Shown here: positions 27,597 through 34,930 of the stretch, in pieces
How positions within the stretch are numbered: position 1 is the stretch's first letter
Layout: each line of letters begins with the position of its first letter
Source: Flavobacterium pectinovorum
GTDB lineage: Bacteria; Bacteroidota; Bacteroidia; Flavobacteriales; Flavobacteriaceae
Assembly (NCBI RefSeq): GCF_022802975.1
Contig: NZ_JAFEVZ010000004.1
Location: 62,001-126,000, forward strand
Length of the DNA stretch: 64,000 nucleotides
Reading direction: 5' to 3'
The notes under the pieces: model-generated
What the model saw: only the letters and a program-made list of their open reading frames with translations
Told to the model about the DNA's origin: nothing
The model's database searches: none
Position numbers and translations under genes: made by a program

Positions 27597-27686
27597 ATGT
27601 ATAATAAAAGAAATATATTTAATTTTACTAAAAGCGGAATGCACACAAAGATGCGAATGCGTTGCTGTTGTTGTTGCTGTTGCTAA
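27597..27686 (+). CDS. poly-cysteine leader peptide (uORF)
   Basis: 29 codons, ATG 27597 to TAA 27684-27686. The peptide ends MHTKMRMRCCCCCCC: seven consecutive Cys codons (TGC TGT TGT TGT TGC TGT TGC) directly before the stop. Internal ATGs at 27639, 27651 and 27657 are in the same frame, so the translated peptide may be as short as 9 residues. It lies just after a well-formed promoter and ends 53 bases ahead of the PhyH gene. Mycobacteria are known to use short poly-Cys upstream ORFs as cysteine-responsive attenuators; by analogy ribosome stalling here would sense Cys-tRNA supply. No strong terminator hairpin is visible between this ORF and the next gene, so control may act through translation, coupling or Rho. 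Confidence 0.7.
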   Translation: MYNKRNIFNFTKSGMHTKMRMRCCCCCCC

Positions 27687-27739
27687 CTTTTAGATAAAAT
27701 TTCAAACCAATTATTTCATTTAATAAATACATATATATC

Positions 27740-28546
27740 ATGGTATCTTCTTATAAAACCTTTACCCTTACTGAGCAATTAACTGATGAGCAAATTGCCT
27801 TTTTTAACGAACATGGCTTCATCCATTTCAAAAAATTCATAAATCCGGAAACGGTTTCATCCATCATTGATGCCTCAAAACAAGTGGAGCAAAAATGGAT
27901 TAACAACGACCTTCAAAAAGTAAATGGTGTTCCAATTAAATATGGAAAAGATTTAGATGGTTCTCCTATTGTACAACGTTTTGCTTTTATCAATCAGCAT
28001 CATCAAACCTTAAGCGGTCTTTTACTTGATCCAAGATTTAGTGCTTTATTGCCACTAGCAGGTGATGGCGCAAGATTAGGTACTGAAGAAAAAGACGGAA
28101 TGGTTTTTAATCATTATATCAACGGACCGGAAAGTAAGTTTGCTAAAATGGGCTGGCATACAGATGGTTTGAGAGATATTTTTTATGGTGGAAAATTAAA
28201 CCCGATGCTCAATGTAGGTATTCATTTAAGCACTTTAAAACCAGAAAATGGCGGCCTTAAAATCATTCCGGGCACTCACAAGCAAAGTGTTTATCAAATG
28301 CTTTTTCGTAAAAAATACTTTTTAGATCATAAAGCCGATCCAGAGGAAATTTCTATCAATCCGGAAGCCGGAGATTTAACCATTCACGATGGCCGTTTGT
28401 GGCACAGAGTTGCAGAATCATCAATCCGTGGCGAAGAAAGCAGAAGAAGGGTTATTTATGTTCCAATTATAGCTGGAAAATACGCTCCTAAAGATGAGAA
28501 CAGTCCAACTGTTTTTTATCAACGTTTTGCAGGAATTGTTAAATAA
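27740..28546 (+). CDS. phytanoyl-CoA dioxygenase-family (PhyH) Fe(II)/2-oxoglutarate oxygenase
   Basis: 268 residues. The iron-binding triad is His140-x-Asp142 in GWHTDGLRD and His222 in LWHRVAE; an Arg in the RRR cluster at 235-237 should bind 2-oxoglutarate. GGLKIIPGTHKQ at 171-182 is the PhyH signature loop. This family hydroxylates lipids, small acids or specialised metabolites using O2. It is first in a set with a CDP-alcohol phosphotransferase and a GtrA protein and lies behind the poly-Cys leader, so a lipid or organosulfur substrate is plausible. Substrate not determinable from sequence. Confidence 0.85.
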   Translation: MVSSYKTFTLTEQLTDEQIAFFNEHGFIHFKKFINPETVSSIIDASKQVEQKWINNDLQKVNGVPIKYGKDLDGSPIVQRFAFINQHHQTLSGLLLDPRFSALLPLAGDGARLGTEEKDGMVFNHYINGPESKFAKMGWHTDGLRDIFYGGKLNPMLNVGIHLSTLKPENGGLKIIPGTHKQSVYQMLFRKKYFLDHKADPEEISINPEAGDLTIHDGRLWHRVAESSIRGEESRRRVIYVPIIAGKYAPKDENSPTVFYQRFAGIVK

Positions 28547-28686
28547 TCATCTTTTTTATCTATGCTTATTATCATCGCATATAGTTATCTGGTTAGATCA
28601 GGTAAACTAAAAAGTACCACAGATTTTCTTAAAAATACGCTAAGAAAAATAAAATTAAAAATTACAAAACTAGAATTGGGCTATTA

Positions 28687-29373
28687 ATGGGAACAGAAAC
28701 ACAAGCAGCAGATTATAGTGCAATTGTCCAAAGAACATTTTCAGACCGTAAGCGAACTAATATTTTAAAAAGAGCAGAACAGTTAACGATTGTATTTTTA
28801 CTTCCAAAAGTACCTAAATTCATTTCGCCAAACTTGCTCACCTTCATTGGTACGCTTGGATCAGTTTTGATTTTTTTAGCTTTTGTTTTAGGGACTTATA
28901 TAACAAATTGGTATTTGCTTTTGGGTATTATTGGTTTGGTTATAAATTGGTTAGGCGATTCTTTAGACGGAAGACTGGCTTATTATAGAAATATTCCGCG
29001 CCGTTGGTATGGTTTTGCACTCGATATTATTGCCGATTGGATTGGTATTGTATTGATAGGCTTTGGCTATTACATTTATGCTGAAAAGAGCACTCAAATA
29101 GTAGCCTTTGCTTTTGTTGCACTGTATGGCTGGTCTATTATCATCAGCCAGTTGCGGTACAAAATTACAAATGAGTACAGTATAGATTCCGGCTTTGTGG
29201 GTCCAACAGAACTTAGATTTATTATTGCTTTCATTTTAACCACAGAAGTTTTATATCCGGGATCAATTACCTATTTGGCTGGCTTAATCACTATTACACT
29301 ACTTATAATCAATACTGTAGATAGCTTTAAACTATTAAAGTTAGGCGATTTAAGAGATAAAAACCAAGACTGA
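28687..29373 (+). CDS. CDP-alcohol phosphatidyltransferase-family membrane protein
   Basis: 228 residues with about six membrane segments. The catalytic motif is D91-x2-D94-G-x2-A98 ... G109-x3-D113-x3-D117 (GDSLDGRLAYYRN, then YGFALDIIADW), complete in its acidic residues but with one extra residue between A and G and lacking the Arg after A. Enzymes of this family move a phospho-alcohol from a CDP-linked lipid (or CDP-alcohol) to a second alcohol in the inner membrane. It does not look like PssA or PgsA. It is followed after one base by GtrA. Confidence 0.82.
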   Translation: MGTETQAADYSAIVQRTFSDRKRTNILKRAEQLTIVFLLPKVPKFISPNLLTFIGTLGSVLIFLAFVLGTYITNWYLLLGIIGLVINWLGDSLDGRLAYYRNIPRRWYGFALDIIADWIGIVLIGFGYYIYAEKSTQIVAFAFVALYGWSIIISQLRYKITNEYSIDSGFVGPTELRFIIAFILTTEVLYPGSITYLAGLITITLLIINTVDSFKLLKLGDLRDKNQD

Positions 29374-29374
29374 T

Positions 29375-29806
29375 ATGTTCAGAAAAAAATCCATTTTCAC
29401 TTTTCTAAAAGCACAAGTTGCGGCATTTTTAGGAGGCGTTACGGATTATGGGGTAATGATTTTATTAACCGAAATATTCAAACTGCATTTTACCATTTCT
29501 ATTCTAATCTCCGGAACCGTTGGCGCCATTATCAATTTCAGCATCAATAGATTTTGGGTTTTTAAAAATCAATCTGGTTATAGCAGCAACATTAATAATC
29601 AGCTTTTTAAATTTGCGTTGGTGGTATTGGGAAGCATTTCCTTAAAATCATTTGGTACGCTTATTTTGCAAAAAGTATTTCAAATCGATTACAGAATCGG
29701 AAGATTAATCACGGATCTTTTTGTTTCTTATGGTTTTAATTACCCACTGATTAAGTACTGGGTTTTTAGGATAAGCCCAAAACAGAATGTAATTGAATCA
29801 AATTAA
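29375..29806 (+). CDS. GtrA-like membrane protein
   Basis: 143 residues with four hydrophobic segments and the GtrA/DPMS pattern: KAQVAAFLGGVTDYGVMILLTE, then GTVGAIINFSINRFWVFKNQ and a late YGFNYPLIKYWVF. GtrA proteins are proposed to flip polyprenyl-phosphate-linked sugars. The start is one base after the phosphotransferase stop, so the two are translationally coupled. Together they suggest a headgroup or glycolipid step at the inner membrane. Confidence 0.87.
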   Translation: MFRKKSIFTFLKAQVAAFLGGVTDYGVMILLTEIFKLHFTISILISGTVGAIINFSINRFWVFKNQSGYSSNINNQLFKFALVVLGSISLKSFGTLILQKVFQIDYRIGRLITDLFVSYGFNYPLIKYWVFRISPKQNVIESN

Positions 29807-29828
29807 TTCGTGTAGTTAAAAAAATGAT

Positions 29829-29989
29829 TTAACACATAGAAACATAGGTTTTATATTCGTTAAAAGAATATAAAAAGAAACTAGTTTCTAACACATAGCT
29901 ACTAATGTTTTTTTAAACAAGTGAAACGCCTTTTTTGAGCGTCCTAAATCTATGTGTCTATGTGTTTAAAATAATCACACCCGACGGGT
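29829..29989. repeat. inverted-repeat element (CACATAG type) with an adjacent ACCCG palindrome
   Basis: TAACACATAGAAACATAG (about 29830-29847) and CTATGTGTCTATGTGTTTA (29950-29968) are inverted relatives bounding a non-coding, possibly non-autonomous element. Immediately after comes ACCCGACGGGT (29979-29989), which resembles the fused tips of the family A/B elements seen elsewhere. No target duplication is clear. Confidence 0.5.
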
Positions 29990-30005
29990 TATATAATATT
30001 TCGTT

Positions 30006-30584
30006 ATGAATAAATTATCACTTAAATATTTTACAAAATCACTAATCGTTATAACGATCTTAGTAACTATAATTTCCGGAAATCTATTGGCACAATCCAA
30101 AAATCTGTCGCCACTACATTTTCCTACGCCTAAAAATATAGATAATATGCTGTTTTATATTCAGCGGGACCCAAATACAAATACTGCTATTTATACCATA
30201 AACTATCAGGAAAATGGAAAAATAGACAAAAGCAATCCTATAAAAGCGTATTGGATTCGATATGCTGAGAAAGGAGAAAAAAAAGATTTTAGTTATATAC
30301 AACGCAAATTTGCATACGGAATAGAAAGTAAAACTTTAAATAATGAAGAGTTTGAACTCCAATTTGTATCGTATAAAAAATTACCCTTAACCCTGAAAAA
30401 GCTAGATTCAGATCAAAAATATCATGTTTTTGTAAATGTAAATCAGAAAAAAATACAGGTAGAAAAAATATTTGTACGCATTGAAGGGGGCTCTTTTTGG
30501 TTACCAAATGTAAAGTATGCCGAAGTTACCGGAATTGATCTTTCTTCAAATAAAACAATTACTGAGAGGATGTTGCTGAAATAA
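30006..30584 (+). CDS. exported DUF4833-like protein
   Basis: 192 residues with a signal peptide (1-30, ending NLLAQ). The mature part has the DUF4833 landmarks: NIDNMLFYIQRDPNTNTAIYTINY near the start, IKAYWIRYAEKG, FAYGIESK, and a final IEGGSFWLPNVKYAEVTGID. Periplasmic, role unknown. The stop codon coincides with the left tip of the IS982 element (base 30584), so the present C-terminus may have been set by the insertion. Beyond the right tip of the IS the sequence reads KIINENQNYRIQNHPTGTL then stop, possibly the displaced original tail. Confidence 0.78.
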   Translation: MNKLSLKYFTKSLIVITILVTIISGNLLAQSKNLSPLHFPTPKNIDNMLFYIQRDPNTNTAIYTINYQENGKIDKSNPIKAYWIRYAEKGEKKDFSYIQRKFAYGIESKTLNNEEFELQFVSYKKLPLTLKKLDSDQKYHVFVNVNQKKIQVEKIFVRIEGGSFWLPNVKYAEVTGIDLSSNKTITERMLLK

Positions 30585-31615
30585 CCTGAGTTCGGGTTAA
30601 GCGAATCCTAATAACAACTGACCGTCATTTACTTTTTGCAAGTTAAGTGACGGTTTTTTAGAAAAAAAACAATAAGCTATAAGACTTCCCAAAATATTCA
30701 TCATAAAATTGTTTGTGTTTCGATGTCTAGTGTGTTCGACCTGGCAATGGTTTTTTAATTCGTCATTAATGGTTTCTATAATTGCCCTTTTACGAAGAAG
30801 AATTTTATCTTTCATATTCATAATATGGTTTTTCATATTCTTTCTAAGTTTGGTAAATAGCTGGATTCCATCAGCGAAAAGCATTTCCCATAAGGCTTTT
30901 GACAAGTATCCCTTGTCTGCAAATAGTTTTCCAAATAATTGTTCTGTCATTTTTTGAATATGTCTTGGATTTCTGTCATCTACATTGCCTTTGGTTAAGT
31001 AAAAAGACAAAAGTTCTTCTTTTTCATTGCAAACCAAATGCAGTTTAAAGCCATAAAACCAGCCCATTGATGATTTTCCACGTTCTGCCAATCCTTTAAA
31101 GACTTTATGATTGTGGATTCTTTGATTTCGGCATACTTTTAAAGCAGTACTATCTATAAAACTGATTCCGGTACATTTTCCCAGACACTTTTCTCTTAAG
31201 AACAAAGCAAAAACGATAAAACATCTCTGCTGAAGTTCTACAAACCTATTGTATGAAAGTCTTATAGGAAATAAATCTTTCCAATATCCACTAACAATCT
31301 CGTTGTAATAATGTTTAAAAGTTTTATGTGCTCCTAAGTGAAAATCAATCATTATGATAATAATTTCAGAATCAGACATTAAAGAAGACCTGTTTCTCCT
31401 TTTTTTACCTTCTTCGAGTGTTTCGAGTTTCAATTTCCTGATTTGATGGTCAAACTCTTTACAAAAATCATCAACTTTTACAAAAATATCCGTAATTTGG
31501 TCTTTTAAAAATACAGCAATAATTTGTTTAAATATTTAAATATCAGAAATTTAAATATACAAATTATTGCTTTTTTATGCTAATTATTTTACTAATTCTT
31601 ATCCCGAACTCAGGT
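30584..31615. mobile_element. IS982-family insertion sequence
   Basis: About 1.03 kb. Left tip ACCTGAGTTCGGGTTAAG (30584-30601) and the inverted right tip ACCTGAGTTCGGGATAAG (31598-31615) differ at one of 18 positions. It encodes one DDE transposase on the minus strand. I find no convincing target duplication. Tips related to these (ACCTGAACTCG) also bound the element at 37915-38153. Confidence 0.88.
30597..31433 (-). CDS. IS982-family DDE transposase
   Basis: 278 residues from the TTG at 31433. Catalytic acids: Asp in SFIDSTALKVCRNQRI, Asp in KLFADKGYLS and Glu in RAIIETINDELKNH; GWFYGFKLHLVCNE is the IS982 pattern between the first two. The frame stays open for 25 more codons (to 31508) and reads DQITDIFVKVDDFCKEFDHQ, which matches the usual IS982 N-terminus, yet no ATG, GTG or TTG exists there. 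Either an unusual start is used, or the original ATG has mutated (a TTA now stands before KDQITD) and the copy is weak or dead. Confidence 0.88.
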   Translation of the reverse strand: MKLETLEEGKKRRNRSSLMSDSEIIIIMIDFHLGAHKTFKHYYNEIVSGYWKDLFPIRLSYNRFVELQQRCFIVFALFLREKCLGKCTGISFIDSTALKVCRNQRIHNHKVFKGLAERGKSSMGWFYGFKLHLVCNEKEELLSFYLTKGNVDDRNPRHIQKMTEQLFGKLFADKGYLSKALWEMLFADGIQLFTKLRKNMKNHIMNMKDKILLRKRAIIETINDELKNHCQVEHTRHRNTNNFMMNILGSLIAYCFFSKKPSLNLQKVNDGQLLLGFA

Positions 31616-31813
31616 TAAGATAATCAATGAAAATCAAAATTATCGTATTCAAAATCATCCGACAGGTACACTTTGAGTTATATATTGGTACCGTTATGTT
31701 TCATTAATACTCTTATAAGCATTAATTTAATGCCTTATGTTATTTATTTTCTTAAAATTGCATATTTTATACTTTACCTCATAACTTTCCTATAAAACCT
31801 TAAAAACCAAAAG

Positions 31814-34144
31814 ATGTATCAAGTCCCGTATTTTCAAAAATCAATTCTAAAGCTTGTTTTAATTTTATTATTCAACAGCACTTTAGCACAATCTGAAAAA
31901 CCTGAGCAGGTTAGAAAAATAATTGATAAGGTAAATACCTATTGGCAAAGCCGAAATGCTGCTGAGACTAATGCCTTTTGGGACAATGCTGCCTATCATA
32001 CTGGTAACATAGAAGCCTACATGCTTACCGGAAATGAAAAATACCTTAGCTATTCTGAAACATGGGCCAATCATAATCAATGGATGGGTGCCAAAAGCAA
32101 AGACAAAAAACAATGGAAATATTCATACGGGGAAAGTGATGAATATGTTCTTTTTGGTGATTATCAAATTTGTTTTCAAACCTATGCAGATCTATATCAT
32201 TTGTTACCTGAACCTCATAAAATTGCAAGAGCCAGAGAAGTTATGGAATATCAAATGTCAACTTCACAAAACGATTACTGGTGGTGGAGCGACGGGCTTT
32301 ATATGGTAATGCCTGTAATGACAAAAATGTATAAAATAACCAATAACAGGCTATACCTCGATAAATTATATGAATATGTTTCCTACTCAGACAGTATCAT
32401 GTTTGATTCTGAAGAAAACCTGTATTATCGCGATGCAAAATATATTTATCCTAAACATAAAAGCTTAAATAATAAAAAGGATTTTTGGGCACGAGGCGAT
32501 GGCTGGGTTTTGGCAGGATTAGCCAAAGTATTAAAAGACCTGCCTGCTGATTATAAACACCGCGATTTTTTTGTAAAGAAATTTCAAAAAATGGCTAAAG
32601 CTGTAGCTAAGTTGCAACATCCAAAGGGCTATTGGACAAGAAGCATGATGGACTCAGAACACGCCCCCGGACCAGAAACCAGTGGCACAGCTTTTTTTAC
32701 CTATGCTATTCTTTGGGGAATCAACAACAATTATCTGGATAGAGATGAATTTATTCCTGTAATAAACAAATCATGGCACTATCTTAAAAATACAGCTTTA
32801 CAAAAAGATGGTAAAATTGGATATGTTCAGCCTATAGGCGAAAAAGCAATACCGGGACAAATTGTAAACTCAAATTCTACTTCAAACTTTGGCGTTGGTG
32901 CTTTTCTTTTGGCTTCTTGTGAATATGTAAGATATCTCGAAGCTGAGCAGGTAATCAGCCAGGACCGAAAATACTGGACTGAACTTGCTTATAAAATAGC
33001 TGCCCCAGTGCTGAGCAATATGGCAGAAAACAAACTGAAGGAAAATATGCTGGTAGAAGTAAGTACATCTTATGATGGCCGGGATAACAGAGTAGTCTAC
33101 ATGGAAGCCTTTGGACGGTTAATGGCCGGATTAGCACCATGGCTCACACTTCCTGACGATAATTCAAATGAAGGGAAAATGCGCAGGCAATTACGCGAAT
33201 GGGCATTAAAAAGTTATGCTAATGCCGTAGATCCCCAGAGTAAAGACTACCTATTATGGCGTGGTCACGGTCAGGCGCTGGTTGATGCTGCCTATATTGC
33301 CGAAAGTTTTCTGCGTGGATATGAAACACTTTGGATTCCGCTTAGTGAAGAAACTAAAAAACGCTACATAACAGAATTTCAACAATTAAGACGTATTGAC
33401 CCACCTTACACCAACTGGCTTCTTTTTTCTTCGACCATTGAATCTTTTTTAGCGAAAGCTCGTGCAGAATATGATCAGTATCGCATAAATGCTGTAATAC
33501 GTAAAGTTGAAGAATGGTATGTGGGTGACGGCTGGTATTCTGACGGTCCCTCTTTTTCTTTTGACTATTACAGCAGTTATGTGTTTCATCCTATGTACCT
33601 TGAAACCTGCCAGGCAATGAAAGATGCCGGAGCCACCGGTACACGAATTGATTATGATAAATATTACGACCGCGAACTAAAGCGTGCTCAAAAATATTCT
33701 CTTATTTTAGAAAGGTTCATTTCTCCCGAAGGTACGTTTCCTGTATTCGGAAGATCTATACCTTACCGTATGGCTATTATGCAGCCTCTGGCTTTAATGG
33801 CGCAATATCAATATCTGCCAGAAGGACTTTCTAATGGACAAGTAAGATCAGCACTAACCACAGTAATGAAAAGAATGTTTAATAATGGTCAGGATAATTT
33901 TAATGCAAAAGGATTTCTGACTATTGGTTTTGTAGGCAGTCAGCGTAATATTGCCGACTGGTACACTAACAATGGAAGTCTCTATATGACCTCGCTTGCT
34001 TTTATGCCACTTGGATTACCTTCTTCACACCCTTTTTGGACCGATGCTGCTATGGAATGGACAAGCAAAAAAGCATGGAACGGGCAGCCTTTTCCAAAAG
34101 ATCATCATTGGAAGGATGAAATACAGACAAAGGACAAATATTAA
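31814..34144 (+). CDS. GH105/GH88-type unsaturated uronyl hydrolase fused to DUF2264
   Basis: 776 residues, signal peptide 1-25 (ending STLAQ). Residues about 30-375 are an alpha6/alpha6 barrel of the GH88/GH105 type: WWWSDGLYMVMPVMTKMY with candidate catalytic Asp160, and DFWARGDGWVLAGLAKVL at about 223-240, the W-x-R-G-x-GW signature of unsaturated rhamnogalacturonyl hydrolases. Residues about 395-765 are DUF2264 (LREWALKSYANAVDPQSKDYL, GDGWYSDGPSFSFDYYSSYVFHPM). The pairing suggests release of unsaturated uronic acid from pectin fragments in the periplasm. No SusC/D partner or other pectin gene adjoins it. Confidence 0.88.
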   Translation: MYQVPYFQKSILKLVLILLFNSTLAQSEKPEQVRKIIDKVNTYWQSRNAAETNAFWDNAAYHTGNIEAYMLTGNEKYLSYSETWANHNQWMGAKSKDKKQWKYSYGESDEYVLFGDYQICFQTYADLYHLLPEPHKIARAREVMEYQMSTSQNDYWWWSDGLYMVMPVMTKMYKITNNRLYLDKLYEYVSYSDSIMFDSEENLYYRDAKYIYPKHKSLNNKKDFWARGDGWVLAGLAKVLKDLPADYKHRDFFVKKFQKMAKAVAKLQHPKGYWTRSMMDSEHAPGPETSGTAFFTYAILWGINNNYLDRDEFIPVINKSWHYLKNTALQKDGKIGYVQPIGEKAIPGQIVNSNSTSNFGVGAFLLASCEYVRYLEAEQVISQDRKYWTELAYKIAAPVLSNMAENKLKENMLVEVSTSYDGRDNRVVYMEAFGRLMAGLAPWLTLPDDNSNEGKMRRQLREWALKSYANAVDPQSKDYLLWRGHGQALVDAAYIAESFLRGYETLWIPLSEETKKRYITEFQQLRRIDPPYTNWLLFSSTIESFLAKARAEYDQYRINAVIRKVEEWYVGDGWYSDGPSFSFDYYSSYVFHPMYLETCQAMKDAGATGTRIDYDKYYDRELKRAQKYSLILERFISPEGTFPVFGRSIPYRMAIMQPLALMAQYQYLPEGLSNGQVRSALTTVMKRMFNNGQDNFNAKGFLTIGFVGSQRNIADWYTNNGSLYMTSLAFMPLGLPSSHPFWTDAAMEWTSKKAWNGQPFPKDHHWKDEIQTKDKY

Positions 34145-34200
34145 TTTGCAACAAAATTGACCGCAAATAACTAAATCTTGATATGATAATCTGGATTCTA

Positions 34201-34680
34201 ACCCGTAGTACATTCATAAAAAGCTACACAAAACACTAAAAATAAGCAAATTGCATTTTCAACAAAACAATTTAAATGCACAATTTTAGAAGTATTGAAA
34301 CAATTAGGTTTTAAAAATGAAAATTTTTCACATCAAATACGCAAACCTAAACTCTCAGATTTAAAAATAATTGTATTAAATCTAACTTCGGAATATATGA
34401 GTATTGACAGTGAAAATCAGCTATTCAGGGTATTACCTTCTGATTTTAAAAACCTTATAAAAAGAAGTGTTTACAATAGAAAAAAAAAGAATTGAATCCT
34501 TATTTTCTCAATTATCTGACCAGTTTATGATTAGGCGTAATTATGCTAAAAGTTTTATGGGTTTTAAAACCAGAATCCTTTCCAAAATAACAACAATCAC
34601 AATTATTCAATTCATTAATAAGACTTTAAATAGAAATATAAATAACTTAAAAATCAATATTGCCTAAATACACTACGGGT
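34201..34680. mobile_element. internally deleted IS982-family element
   Basis: 480 bases bounded by ACCCGTAGTA (34201) and the inverted ACCCGTAGTG (ending 34680). It keeps both ends of a transposase gene but has lost the middle, so it cannot move by itself. It differs in tips and transposase sequence from the IS at 30584-31615. Such deletion products are how MITEs arise. Confidence 0.75.
34295..34667 (+). pseudogene. IS982-family transposase, N- and C-terminal pieces joined by a deletion
   Basis: The first frame (34295-34495) reads IRKPKLSDLKIIVLNLTSEY and ends ...FKNLIKRSVYNRKKK, the N-terminal helical domain of a Chryseobacterium/Flavobacterium-type IS982 transposase. The second frame (34467-34667) reads RIESLFSQLSDQFMIRRNYA and ends with the family's RNINNLKIN tail. 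About 160 residues including the first two catalytic Asp are missing. The join is inside an A run (about 34478-34488), which also shifts the frame, consistent with slippage or recombination between A-rich stretches. Confidence 0.8.
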
Positions 34681-34930
34681 ATTGCTTCTGAATTTAATCA
34701 CTACACAATCAAAAACTAAAAAAAAAGAATCACTTTGAACAAAATATCCAAAGCAATTCTCTTTTGATAAAAAACGTATGAACTATTTTTTATAATTCTA
34801 AATTCCTGCCTTAAAGCATTTTTAAAAATTTAAATCTATGAAATACAAACAATTGAACCTATTAAGTAGTTTTAAAAAAACAAATGCTCCTTTTTTCATT
34901 TTTTAAATATTCCATAGTTTCAAATAGTAT

